Shown here piece after piece: positions 12,116 through 43,622 of a DNA stretch of 64,000 nt (positions within the stretch are counted from its first letter, which is position 1; each line of letters opens with the position of its first letter). A model generated the notes under the pieces. It searched no databases and had not been told where the DNA came from. It saw nothing but the letters and a program-made list of their open reading frames with translations. Origin of the DNA: Halichoerus grypus. Its lineage: Eukaryota; Chordata; Mammalia; Carnivora; Phocidae. Location of the stretch: positions 53,904,598-53,968,597 of the forward strand of contig NC_135720.1 of NCBI RefSeq assembly GCF_964656455.1, read 5' to 3'. The position numbers and the translations under genes are program-made.

Positions 12116-15100
12116 TCAGTCAATCCTCTTAAGAGCATATAATTCTTCAGGCTATAGAGGAACCATAATATATTACGCTCTTACACTGAAGCTGGAGGGA
12201 GGGCTGAGACAGCTGTAAGCCATCTAAGCCAGGCTGAACGGTTTGCCTCAGATAATGCAATTTTCAGTCTGGAATCCACGTGTAGGTCAGAGCGAGAGAA
12301 GACAAGAACTACCGATTTGAAGCAATGTGACTATAAATCTTGTAGGGTTTCTGTTGGTTGCAAAAGCTGCGCAACAGGTGGGCCTACTGCAGCTCTTCAG
12401 AGAGTTCCTGGAGGGATTGCGCCTTCTGGGATGACATCGCCTGGGAACATAAAGGGGGAGCAGGCTGCTCTTTTCAACTTTCCTCTCTGCCTTTGGGAAC
12501 GTTGGTTAACTATGTATGGGCGATATTTAAAACACAGAACATACCTTTGTAAACTCAGAAGCAACAAGGTTGTTCTTGTTTTTTTTTAATGTGCACTTGA
12601 AGCAGAAAATATGTTCATTTGTATGTTTCCTCTCTTGTAGAAAACACATTCTCCGTATTTGGAAGTGGGATGAGCTTAAAGGCACTTTATCCCAAAGAGC
12701 ATCTGAATTTTTGCAATTGCCCGATGTCTTCTATCCGAGGATCACTGTGCCCTTCCGCTGCACTCGCCACGTCTCTCTGAGGTATGCTCCGATAGAGAGT
12801 GGGGTCAGCTCAGTGCCTCAGTTTCCTCTTTGCAACACTGGTGACCTGAGGCTGACACAGAACTGTTGAAGTCTGACACCTACCCTTCTGGGAACACACA
12901 AGGAAATGCCAACTCCATCTGGCACTTTGCAGGGGAAATAGCCACCCCCAGGGTGATGAGGACCATCCAGTGAGGGGGCACCTGGAAGGAGCTTGGTTTC
13001 AGAGACTGAGTGGTTGTATGGAGTTCGAAGTGGGGTGGATGCAGCGGAACAGTGGGCCGTTGTCGGCACAGGTTCCTAAAGTCCCTCTCCCCTCCTTTCT
13101 TTCCTCAAATGTCTGCAGAACTTGTTAAGAGTCAAGCTCCGGACAAGGCAGAAGACGGTAATTCAATGCTACCAAGCTCTGCTGTTTGGGCAAGCCGGCC
13201 CTGAGTCCAAGCACCGTGAGGGAGTCCTGTGGGCCCTGCCCAGCTCGCGGTAGCAGCACTGACTCATCTGCTAACGTAGGCAGCAGAGTCAGGAAGCTGG
13301 GATTTGGTTTCCAGGTCCAGTAGGAACCTGTCAGGCGGCTTGGGTGTCTCTGCTGACCTTCCATGCTTTGACATTCCCATTTCCAGGACGGAGAGACTTA
13401 AAGGCCAACCCTACCTACCGCCTTCGTGGAAAAAACTCGAACGAGGAAAGAAGGTTGCCTTCAAGCCTCTGCTAGCATGAGGCCAGTTGCCTTTTGCAGC
13501 AACAGCAGGAGCGAACACCAAGATCTGTGTGGGGCTTTGAGGAAAACCTCAGCCCCATTGGCCAGATGCACAGAATTGCTGTCTTACTTTGGTTATTAAA
13601 AATGAAATAGATTCATTAAGGTTGGACCTCATTCTCTGATTGTGCAGCCGGCTGTGTGCATGGGCTAGAGGCTCCACGGGTCACTTGGGTCAAACGTTCC
13701 CCCGGGCTGGCTTCCCTCAGCCCCCAGAACACCGGCAGGCCACCTGCCTCCCCGGAGTCCGCCAGACACGAGGGTGTGCTCAGGTGGGGCGAGCGCCCCC
13801 CATACAGCACCCCCACTCAGATCATCTTGGAATTGGTGACCGCGCCCCCATTCCCCACCTCCTTCCTGTTGGAGCAGATCATCAAAGGTTGGCTGCATGC
13901 AGGTGGCTCTGATGTAGAAGCGTGTTCTACACTCGGAATGAGAAGGAGGGGTGTCCGTGCAGCTTTGGAAATGGCTTGTACCAACTGTACCAGCCATTCC
14001 TCATGCTGCTGGATCTGTCTTCTGGTGGGGGCCCCATCCCTGCCCTTCTTGGGCTCTCTTCCAGGAAGGAGGCTCCGAGGGTGGGGTCGCACTGGGACAA
14101 CTGGTGATGAGGACATCCTTCCTCAAGGATGCAGAGGGAGGAGGCAGCGCTGTTCTGATGGCCCTTCATTTGCTAGCCTTGAGCCCACGTGTGTTGCCGA
14201 GAAGGGTGTTCTGTCCGATCTTGACGCACACAGAAGACACTTGTGGGAGGGCCACCGTGTCCCTGTGGGAACACACCACCAGGAATGACAAGGCACCAAG
14301 AACGAAATCACGTTCTGATTTTCAGAAAAGGGCAGTGGCAGACTGAGGCCTCGGGCCTCATGAGCATCCTGGCTTCTCCTTCCCTCAGAAGAGGTGCTCA
14401 CCTGCCCCAGCCCCCCCCCCCTCGGCTCGCCTGTGTCCTAGATGTCCTCTGGAGGATACCGCCTGCCCCGGAGCATCAGCAGGTTGGGGAGATGACCACG
14501 TTGCATTTTCTGGGTTCAGGGCGGTGAGGTGGCCCACGGGCGCCTGTGAGGAGGGTAATCACAACGAAACTGACACTCAAGTAGAAAGCGGGGTCCGCCC
14601 ACAGGAGCTGCCCTGCCCCAACTGCTGCATCGGGGCTCAGCTCCCGGGCGCCGCTTAGGTCAGCCGCTGCCTTCCACGAGCTCGTGATTCAGTAATAACT
14701 GGAAGCACAAGTGCTTTTTCACTCACTCGTTTTTAACGGTTTATTCATAAAGCAATTTTTCACTTTTCACTTATTTTCAGCCCCTTTCACATCTATCTAC
14801 TCATGGTTTCTGTCTTGGTGTAACCTTTCCCTCTCTCCTCCTCCTTCTCTCTGCTTCATTTTTCTTTATTCCCTTTTTTAAACCTGAACCGTTATAACAG
14901 TCTTGAGGCCTCCATGGCTCTGCTAACCAAAAGGTTTCCTTTTCAACGTCTTCCTGGGTTCTCTTTATTGGGTTCTTATTCTCTTTTTTAGCTACCAGTG
15001 TTTTTGTCCCCCTTGCCTTCTCATGGCAACAAATTTAAATCTTTCCCAGTCTTCTTAGAACACGTATGCCTTTGGTTTGAAAAAAAAAAAAAAAAGGATG

Positions 15101-15509
15101 AAAACGAAAAAACAAAACCCCACTAAACTAAACATCCTAGAATTCATGGTACTTTACTCTAGCAGAGGTTTGCTCTAAGCACAACCCATTATTTCCATTA
15201 AAAGAATCTTGATTCCTTTCAGATGAGCATATTAATTCCTGGGGAAAGTTCATGGTTCTCACAAATTAGCAGGACCTTTGTGAGCCCAATCTTTTTGCCA
15301 AAAGAAGCCACAATAGTGGTTTCCATACAAGCCTGCCCCTCATTTCCATTTCCTAGGACATCTGCTCTCTAAATTACAAATATCTGCCTATAGCAACAAT
15401 CAGAGTTCCAAGGAAAACAAACCAAGAGGAAATAAGAGAAAACGATGGAATCTTAGCATACAAAGAGATATAATATTTCCGAAAGAGGGGAAGATGCCCC
15501 GGGACCGAC

Positions 15510-15640
15510 TCCTTCATTTTGTGGGTTAGTAAACTGAGGCCCAGGGAAGTCAGGAGTCTGTTGAGAGCACACAGTCAACCAGGCGCTGACCCTGGGCTAG
15601 AACTCAGTGTCTCCGGCCCCAGTTCTGTCCACCAGAGTGG
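15510..15640 (-). repeat. MIR fragment, minus
   Basis: ATTTTGTGGGTTAGTAAACT followed by GAGGCCCAGGGAAGTCAGG and a GCTAGAACTCAGTGTCTCC block correspond to the reverse complement of MIR. Confidence 0.55.
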
Positions 15641-16181
15641 GCACTCATAATCTCAGTGTGGGTCTATTTTTAAATTCTGGCCTGGGGAACCATGGAAGGA
15701 GGAGTTAAATCATCCCATTAATGATTCTTTGTTGGTTGGTCTCACAGCAAGTCACTACCAGGTTATTTGTACTAACCTGGGGGGCAAGAAGGGGTTACAT
15801 GGAAGGGGGGGAAGGGTGTGCCCACCCTCCTTTGCCTGCCTGGGTGAAAAATAGTACTCAAGTGGAGCCGAACTGTGCTGATGGGAGGAGTGGGGAGAGG
15901 CTGGTCCCTGCTCTTCCCAAGGAGTCACTGCACTGCAGGGCTGCTGGCCTGGAGGTTGCTTTGCAGAGTGCCAGGTGCCAGATGACAGTGGGACTGCTTC
16001 TCATTCTCCCTCCCCTTTTAGAATCCCTGAGAAGAACTCAACTGTGGAATGTATTTTCAAGTATTTTACAAAATAGACAGCACTTTTCCTTTCACGGTAT
16101 CATGGACTCATTCTCCGGATTAGACAAGCTCTTCAGATCTGCCTTCTATAGATCTCTATATAGTTATATATGTATAGTAAC

Positions 16182-16183
<2 letters not shown>

Positions 16184-16218
<35 letters not shown>
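16184..16218. repeat. (TG)n microsatellite
   Basis: About 17 TG units after an AT-rich lead-in. Confidence 0.95.
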
Positions 16219-16220
<2 letters not shown>

Positions 16221-16696
16221 CAGTTTCCTAGGAGGCCTCAAGGACGTTAAGGCAACTCAAGTTTTCTACCAAAACCTTGTATCCATCTTGTCCCCAGTCG
16301 TTCAATCATTTCTAAGGTCAATAGAAATCTTTGAATTATAGAGCTAGGAAGGGCTTGCGAGAGCAACTTGCACATCCTGCACTTCCAAACAAGCTGACTT
16401 CTCTCTGAGTCCTCCCAGGAAGAAGATTCTACTCCCTCCCTCCCATGGAAAGGAAGCTTTGTGATACCAACCCTAATGGAAAGCGTTAGTCTCTGATTTA
16501 AACCCAAGTCCCCTCTGCTGTGGTTTAATAGATTTCCTTTGCTCTGCTCCTCACCTGCAATGGAGAACTGCTGGTTGCTTTCATCCACAGGTGAGTTCTT
16601 CACATACCTCAAGATGGGAAGGTTTGCCACAATTCCATGAAAACAACCACCTTTCATTAATACACTGAAGAATTTCTTATGAAAATTAACCATTGG

Positions 16697-16878
16697 GGCG
16701 CCTGGGTGGCTCAGTTGGTTAAGCAACTGCCTTCGGCTCAGGTCATAATCCCGGAGTCCTGGGATCGAGTCCCGCATCAGGCTCCCTGCTTGGTAGGGAG
16801 TCTGCTTCTCCCTCTCACCCTACCGCCTCTTGTGTTCTCTCTCTCTCTCTGTCTCAAAAAAAAAAAAAAAAAAAAATA
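16697..16878 (+). repeat. CAN-SINE, plus, with exact target-site duplication
   Basis: GGCGCCTGGGTGGCTCAG to a long poly-A tail. It is flanked by the exact 16-bp repeat GAAAATTAACCATTGG (16681-16696 and 16879-16894), so it is a relatively recent insertion. Confidence 0.95.
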
Positions 16879-16894
16879 GAAAATTAACCATTGG

Positions 16895-19319
16895 CACTTA
16901 CCTGTTGTGTCCACTTTCTTAATGGGGGCAGGAGAAAACTACAAGGTGACTACATTCACATTTATACTAAATAAAAGTTTCTATCTTAAATTTGGAGAGA
17001 GGGAAACGTACATGTGGACGACTCCGGTTCATTACTTGTCAAACCTGGAAGGGAGAGCAAACTGGGAGAGAGCTTGTTAGTTTACGGTATTTTGTGAAAC
17101 TGGGCATGGAGAATATTTGCATAAATCAGGTTAAAAATAACTTTCTGGAATCTTGCTGTGGTTTTTTTCTGCCTACATGCCTAAATTACATAATTAAGGC
17201 TGTATTGAGATTAAAATCACTTCTCATTTAAGGAGCCGCTGTCAGCAGCGCTTTGAGCAAATGGACCGGGGGGCTCTGAGGACTTGAAGTTTGGAAAAGG
17301 AAGTGATGGGAGAATTATCTGTGAGTCCTGAAATGTTTCTTGCAGCTGCTGCACACCCAGAAGTGGACTCCAGAGAGGTGGCCAGTGCTCAGAATGATCT
17401 GATTTCTTCTGGCCCGAAGTTGATAATGAAATGGACATGTTATGGACAAAGTTCTCATGGTCTCCTGAAGGAAGTGGAAGTGTCTTCCGGATTGGTTCAA
17501 GGATCACGTTCTATGTAACTTCTCTCCTGTTCATTCATTTTTTTTTTAAGCTGCCATTCTCTGTGGTACACCCTTCCTTTCTAGACCAGATTATCCTTGA
17601 GGCCTGGTTTTACATCAGAAATCCTCCACCATGTGCCTCTAATTACTTTCATTTCTCTGCTCTGGCCTTTGCTCATTATCTCCTTTTAGAGAAGGCTTCA
17701 CACACACACACAGAGGAATGAGCTCACTTATACAAACTTACAGGTCCTAAATGGATTTGCTGTCCCCCAAGGGAAGAAATAATCTAGAAATGTGCCCATA
17801 AACTCCCACAGCACCGTACATTCTGTATATTCCCTTACGGTGGGGAATTGAATGTATTATTTCAGAACAGAGCTTTTATTTTAAGGTTAAGACTCAGATG
17901 ACTTCTTCGGTCTTGCCTTGCCCTGAAAACAGCTGCATGAAGCCTTGATCCAACTGTGTGGATGTCAGCTGGGTGGACTTGAGCTCCTAGTGAATATTAT
18001 CTTTTCATGTAATGTTTCATTAAACAGCTAAGTCCACAAGAGTTCCCAAGATACATAACTCTCAAGAAAAAAAAGGCATGCTTTGCCAAGTAAAGAACTA
18101 TGATTTATGGTAGTAACTGTTACACTTTGAATCTTATTGGGCTTTGTTTTGAAAAATTATTACCACAATGGTTCTGTAGAATTTAGTAGTGAAACCAGCA
18201 CCATTTGGCACGTTTATGACAATAGGGTTCTGGTTTTCTTAACTCCACAGTTACATGTTGGCAGCATTTCAAATTCTTGGCACAGATGTTTAAGTGAATA
18301 TAAAGAAGAAACATGAAAAAAAAAAAAAAACATCGGGCAGTTTCGAGTATCCAAATGTAAGAAGGAGCAGTATTCCTAACATGCGGCTAGCATGGACATG
18401 GAACCATGAACTTGGTAATAGATGACATGGCAAGCATGAACACTATTTGCAAGGGACTTTTGGATTTTTTCACTGAGGACACTAACAGTTTTCTAAAAGC
18501 ATCTCCTATTCATATCTACCAAATGAGACTCAAATTTATTTGTGCCTGGAGACAGGTTAGTTTCTGGAGCCTCCATGGACAAACAAATAGACCCTTTCCC
18601 ACCACATGACAGTTGGGACTGCATGGCCATACCAACATGTCTCTGGGTTTCATCCTAACAATGCCCAGATTCTGGTAAAACAACAGCTGTCTTGAAATTC
18701 ATTTTAAATGAACAAGTGGCAGATCTACTTTCTAAGCTAAGATGTAAAAGGAAAAAAATACCGTGGGATGTAGGGCAAGAAGACTATGCAGAGGCACAAA
18801 AAGAACTTATTCCCTGTGGCATGCTCAGTGCTAGCTACTGAGGCAAAAACGTTGTCCTCACTGGGCAAAGTGTTGTTCCTCAACCCAGTTTTCCTCCGGG
18901 CCCCTTACCCGAGTCAGTTGTGTCTACACACACACACACACATGCAAAACACGTACACGCTGTCATGAGGCTAGGAAGGCTAGGGATCCAAGTCTTCCTT
19001 ACCTCCTCACCACCCCATCCCCATCAACAAAGTAAAACAGACAATCAAAATTCATTACTAATGTTTGAAATGCTTTTCTCACTATAGCTCATAATTGAAA
19101 AATCTTAAACTGTTCGCTTATGAGAGAAAACAGATCAACACTTCAGATCACTCACAAGTGTGGTCCCCGATGGAGGTGGGGGATGAGGGGCGCATGGCTG
19201 CTGGGGAGGGTGGGCGGAGCAGGAGAGAGGCAAACACTGTCATGTTCAAAAGTGTTCCCTAACGGCACGGTGAAGATGTCGCTTCACTGGCCCTTCACTG
19301 AAGACATCAGACAAGCATT
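16895..19319. other. Intergenic DNA just beyond the PRDM1 3' end
   Basis: No gene recognised. Poly-A at 18317-18331 and a short CA tract at 18926-18941 are the only clear repeats. Confidence 0.75.
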
Positions 19320-19340
19320 GGTAAAGCATGAACATTTATA

Positions 19341-19346
19341 TTTAAT
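19341..19346 (-). terminator. PRDM1: Likely PRDM1 polyadenylation signal (ATTAAA)
   Basis: The minus strand reads AAATTAAATATAAATG. ATTAAA is the commonest variant signal, and cleavage would fall near 19311-19331. It is favoured because the resulting UTR length agrees with human. A canonical AATAAA on the minus strand at 19938-19943 could serve a shorter transcript. Confidence 0.55.
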
Positions 19347-19937
19347 TTACATTTTGACAATTTGCACATAAATAACAATGTAAACCAGTACGTAAACATA
19401 AGATAGTTTGTTGTTCTAGCAAAGTAAAAAGCCAATAACTTTGGTCAGTTTTAACTTTGATTAGAGGAAAAAAATAAAACCACTGTTGATTGTGGGCTCA
19501 ACATTCACATGTAAGAGGCCTATGAGGGAAAGTCAAATGGTAAAGAGAATCAAGAAGTCTCAAGCCACGCGGGTCTTGGTAAAAATTCCCACAAATAAGA
19601 AAGCACAAAAGGGAAAAGAGAACAAATGAGCAGAACCGAAAGTATTTGGTGTCAATGTCAGTGTGCGATGCTTTGGTTTACCTACAATTAAGGACTGTGT
19701 TGGTCCAGCACTGATCCATAAAAAATTGTCAGTTTTGCCACTTAGAGGAACAGATCAGTAAGGCTCTGAGGTTTCCCTGGATTCTCCTAAGTTCGTCCTT
19801 TGCTGTTGGTTGACAGTAGTTGCCATCAGTAAAAGGCTGAATATAGAAACCAGACTGATTAGTGATGCATCAGTTAGTGAGGAAGGAAGGAGAGGAAGAG
19901 AGAGAAAAGTTAACAGTGGTAAAGGGAGTAATGGGAC

Positions 19938-19943
19938 TTTATT
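19938..19943 (-). terminator. PRDM1: Alternative PRDM1 polyadenylation signal (AATAAA)
   Basis: A canonical hexamer on the minus strand (GGAAATAAAGTCCC), about 1.8 kb after the stop. Use would remove both miR-9 seed sites and the miR-30 site but keep the let-7 site. Confidence 0.3.
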
Positions 19944-21755
19944 TCCGTGACTTGGGTGTGACCACATAATCATAATGTGGCAAAACAAAAATAAAGCCAT
20001 CTTAGACTGCCCTTACTGGTGAAAGACGGTGAGTATCTCTCCCCCTGGTTGTTATGCAGTCCCCATCTTTGCACCAAGGTTTTGGGGTCCCTTTCAATAG
20101 CAAGGAGGTGCCCAAGCTCACCAATGTCTATGATAGTGAGGTCATCAAGTGTTAAGCAAAGCCTCAGAAAGGATTTGTTTTCTCTTTTTGCCCTTAGGAA
20201 AAGTAGGTTCTTTTACATGGTTTGGCTCACAATTTAAGTGGTTATAAATATATTATATATACACATGGTATAGTGGTATAAATAGATTTATAAATATACA
20301 TCGTTCTTTGCTACACCTTGAATGCTGACATGTAATCTTTGGGCTTAGCGGAGTGAAAGACAGAACGGCACACATTCTGTCTCTCTGGAGCGCACTTGGT
20401 TTCTCCTCTAGAGTAGCAAATCATTAGATAAGACATCACTTCCTGTACTACTGGACACACTCAATGAGGTAATTGTTGTTGAACAGCTTTGCAATGCCCT
20501 TTCATCTTTAATTAAATTAACCATAAAATGTAAAAACACAAATACTGAGGAAAATCTGAGTTTTACAGAACAAAATACAATTGATGTGTTGGGGATAAGA
20601 ATGTGCATTGCCTGCTTTTACCCTAAGACAACAAGAATACCCGTTTTTCGGTTTTTTTGTTTTTAAAGTGTGGCCTGAGCCTATCTAGCTCAAATCCTTC
20701 CCGGTAGAGCACCATGTTTGTGCAATCTTGACATAACAACAAAAAAACCCCCCAATAACAAAAACAACACCCAGACTCAAGCCCCCAAACCTCACACATA
20801 CTAAAACCACCTGTGCTTTGGGAACATTTCGCGGTGGTTTTAAACATGGCATTTTTGTCTTATTCACATTTTCAGATAATACATTGGGATGCAAAGGTCA
20901 CGTGACCACTCTGAATGGTCATGTGACTTTGGGGGTGGGGTAACCCTGCTCTTTGGAGAGGAAGACAGGTTGGCAAAGCCTTCTTGTCTCCTTTCTGGTA
21001 AATCCATGGCTAGGGGGAAAAGAATCTGAACTATCTACACAAACATACAAGATTCCCTTTCTTATTTCTTCTACTGAAGTTATTATTGGGTAATTCTGCA
21101 CACATTCCCCAGCAAGTTATACAATGCTGTTCAAATGACAGATCTTATGAGTTAACACATCAACTGTCTAACTTTGGCAATACCAAACCTCATTTTCAAA
21201 CCATTATTGTAGAGGGAGGTCAACTGAAGTAATGTATTTGTTTACTAAATCGTAGGGACTCAAACAGATGTGCAGAAATTATCTACAAAGAATGGCCACA
21301 AGACAAAAATATAACATTTATAACTCAAATTACAAGGAATTTTTCCAGTCATTGTAAACTTTTTTAATTATTGCTTTTTGAATGATAAATTGTATAATAA
21401 ATTATGAAGGATTATCACTGAAAAAATAATTATGGCTAGGCAATAGTCTTAGCAATGGGAAGGCTATGCAAACATATCCACACAAATATTCAAAATACAC
21501 AGGTTCAAATATATAGATGGGGGTGTAAATAAGTATATATAATATGTATATATATTGTCTTTGCTTCATTTATGCCCTGAGATTTCAGTAACTTTGGAGT
21601 TCCTTCTTTAATTCCAGAGAGGTGAGGGGAAACCATCTGCCGTCAGGAGAGCTTTGCAGAACTGGAATTATGTACAAGCATTTGCTATAGGCACCCTGAC
21701 TTGCCAAGTCATAAGTTAAGAAACAAAACAAAACACTTTTTGTTTTCTGAAAATC

Positions 21756-41646
<19,891 letters not shown>

Positions 41647-41895
41647 CTGAGATAAGTGTCGCTCATCTCTATCTACACAGTCCACATTTCCTCCGCGTCC
41701 CCTCGCGGGCTGAGGACTGACGCGCACCTCGGCCGTCCCTCCTGTTCTACGGCCGCCCCGGCGCCCGCGTCCCGGCTCTCCGCGGCGGACAGGTGCTGCG
41801 CGCTGCTCTGCCTCTCCGCAGCACTGGAGGGCTGAGTGTCACCGCAGCACTTTCAGTCTGTGTTAACCAGACCGGAGGCTCCTTTCCCCTCCCTG
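41647..41895 (-). other. PRDM1: PRDM1 5' UTR (estimated extent) with two upstream AUGs
   Basis: The upstream limit is estimated from the human 5' UTR length (about 235 bases) and from the GC box at 41938-41952. Two upstream AUGs are visible. The one at 41685-41687 opens a 4-codon frame (M-W-T-V-stop). The one at 41664-41666 is out of frame, has G at -3, overlaps the main start and ends in exon 2. The UTR is GC-rich. The exact transcription start cannot be read from sequence. Confidence 0.6.
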
Positions 41896-42180
41896 CTGCA
41901 GATTTCCCATTCGTCTGATTCACTCCCACCAGCTGCTGAAGGGGGCGTGGCCACACCTGGACTCGCCGGAGCCGCGCAGAGAGCTCAGCCCAGGGCTTTC
42001 CCCCAGATCGCGAGCCGCCCAGAGCTTCATCTCTTCGCATGTGAATTTCAACATCTATTTGGAATCTTCTTACTTCCCTTTGAAAACACTTAACCTCAAC
42101 GTTTACTCGGGCTGTATTGTATTCTAAATACTCAGCCCGCCCTCCTTCCCGCCGAGGCTTTCGAAGGGGGCGCACATTCC
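41880..42180 (-). promoter_or_regulatory. PRDM1: PRDM1 alpha promoter, CpG-rich and TATA-less
   Basis: CpG dinucleotides cluster from about 41690 to 42175, against AT-rich surroundings. A GC/KLF-type box (minus strand GGCCACGCCCCCTTC) lies at about 41938-41952, roughly 300 bases before the start codon. A GC box bound by Sp1/Sp3/EGR1 is described in the human promoter, so this is its likely counterpart. No TATA box is seen at the expected distance. A second CpG-rich block lies at 42130-42175. Confidence 0.7.
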
Positions 42181-43020
42181 TTAAATTAAGGGAAACCTAA
42201 AAATTACCTAAAAATCTTGTAGTTCCTCGGCTCAATCCACACTTTAAAGAATATACAAAATGTACCTGAAAAGAGCGTGCGAAATTATTTTTGCACTTCA
42301 TGTAATAAAATGTAGCTGTCTAATCTTCCAGCTATAGCCCGTGAAATGCACATCCCCCTACCCCCCAAACTTGTCTGCTTCCATGTCTCCTGCTAACTGA
42401 AATACATTCAGATTTGGTAGAACTAGCTTCCCTCTTTCAACCATTTAATAAATAGGGAAATAGGGAAAAGTTATAATCCTACAGATTAAAAGTCTTTGCC
42501 TTTGCTCCCCTCCCGAAACCCACAGCCAGACTTCCGAGGAGGAGCGTGTAAGCAAAGTGTAGAACATTCATCGTTTCACAGTTAAAGAGAATGTTGAACT
42601 GATCACTGCAAGTGGAGGGCAGACGGAGGCAGTAATTAGTGGGGCTCGTTCTACGCCCTGTCCGGCTTTTCCTCCAGCCCCAGTCAGTCCTCTGTTGAAG
42701 GAAGGACATCCTGTGATGATGGCATACAATGTCCTGTTTGTTTATTATTAAGAGAGTGGACCTTGCATTCCTGCTTCTCATTACAAAACAAACCAGATGC
42801 TTTACTTCCTTCAATGGTCTTGTGCCTTCAGCAAGGAATCCTCTAATTCAGAGAAACAATGATGCAAAGGGTCCATTTATAGCAGGCACCCCATTACAAT
42901 TACTGTTTAGATCACTGAAACAAAGTCTCCCACTTTTCCTGCTTGCCTCATAGAGGTGGTTGTTTTTGAAATCGTCTCTCCTTCAACCTTAGGCTGCAAT
43001 GTCTTTTCTAACATTTTAAA

Positions 43021-43078
43021 TACACGTGTGCATACACACCCACGTCCCAACACACACACCCACATACACACACCCAGT
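43021..43078. repeat. (CA)n-rich tract upstream of PRDM1
   Basis: Interrupted ACACACCCACA pattern. Confidence 0.8.
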
Positions 43079-43218
43079 CCCGACCTAAACCTAATGATAC
43101 CAACTTAGTCATACAATGAAGTGGACATTTGAGTATTTGTTTACAGGAAGAAACAAAACAAAGCAAAACAAAAGCCCAACTCGATCATAGAAATAGGTCT
43201 GTTTATCTTTAGCATTTC

Positions 43219-43286
43219 TTTTCTCTCTTTTAGGAAACTTGTCTAGAATTTTTTTTCTCTCTTTTAGGAAACCTTTCTAGAATTTT
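43219..43286. repeat. 34-bp tandem duplication, two copies
   Basis: CTCTCTTTTAGGAAAC and TCTAGAATTTTTT recur with a period of 34 bases (TAGGAAAC at 43231 and 43265). The copies differ at only a few positions. Confidence 0.85.
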
Positions 43287-43609
43287 TTGGGGTGGGTGGG
43301 AGGCAAAGACTATTTGCCAGGAAGTGGTTTTTGCGTATAAAGTCCTTCCACAATCTCTGTAGTACAGAACAATTACATTCCCACTAGGGGACATAAGTAA
43401 CACACACTCCCCCCGCTTGGCTGCGGGGCGGCTGTTATTCCATGTTACGCCAGAGGGGACGCTAGCAGCAAGAGGAAACAGGACTTTGAATCGGCAGATG
43501 TGCTAAGATGTGCTAAACGGAATGAACAATTCCTAAGAGTTCTCAGAAAGCTCCAAAATGATAATTAAACAGGAGAAATCCAGCCTTCTCGAGAGGGTTT
43601 ATTAACTGA

Positions 43610-43622
43610 TGCTGAGTCAGCG
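43610..43622. promoter_or_regulatory. Maf recognition element (MARE), likely BACH2/AP-1 site of PRDM1
   Basis: TGCTGAGTCAGCG matches the 13-bp palindromic T-MARE at 12 positions. It lies about 1.96 kb upstream of the start codon and about 1.7 kb upstream of the estimated transcription start. BACH2 is reported to repress mouse Prdm1 through an upstream MARE at a similar distance, and AP-1 is an activator. Binding here is inferred. Confidence 0.6.

Larger units (their letters stand above)
9640..15505. other. Intergenic DNA, partly GC-rich
   Basis: No gene recognised. 10150-11050 has few repeats and contains a 17-bp inverted repeat and a perfect YY1-type motif. 13640-14680 is GC-rich, so long chance ORFs (up to 210 codons) appear in several frames at once; their low-complexity composition and mutual overlap argue against coding. 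Confidence 0.7.
19320..21755 (-). other. PRDM1: PRDM1 3' UTR
   Basis: This is the region after the stop codon. It is AT-rich and free of SINEs, unlike the DNA below 19000, as expected of a constrained UTR. Its length of about 2.4 kb matches the human 3' UTR as I recall it. Seed matches to microRNAs reported to repress PRDM1 are visible: miR-9 (ACCAAAG at 19439-19445 and 19671-19677), let-7 (TACCTCA at 20465-20471) and miR-30 (TGTTTAC at 19392-19398), all read on the minus strand. Two very AT-rich segments lie at 20240-20305 and 21525-21560. Confidence 0.75.

Noticed and set aside
13640..14527. Cluster of overlapping open frames up to 210 codons on both strands
   Set aside because: The stretch is GC-rich, the frames overlap each other, and no domain, signal or homology is recognisable.
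15721..16341. 206-codon open frame on the plus strand
   Set aside because: It runs through the (TG)n microsatellite, producing Val-Cys repeats, and has no recognisable domain or gene structure.
16697..16770. Possible tRNA gene
   Set aside because: The tRNA-Lys-like A and B boxes are the head of a SINE, which repeats across the window with tails and target-site duplications.
41647..41727. 27-codon in-frame N-terminal extension of PRDM1
   Set aside because: The frame is open, but its upstream boundary is a GTG codon and no ATG lies within it, so the extension would require non-AUG initiation.
43021..43078. CRISPR-like or functional repeat array
   Set aside because: It is an irregular CA microsatellite in a mammalian genome, with no repeat-spacer structure.
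43381..43462. CTCF-like sites (CCACTAGGGGACA and CCAGAGGGGACGCTA)
   Set aside because: Both have a mismatch at the invariant GGC core (GAC). This is too weak to call without binding data.
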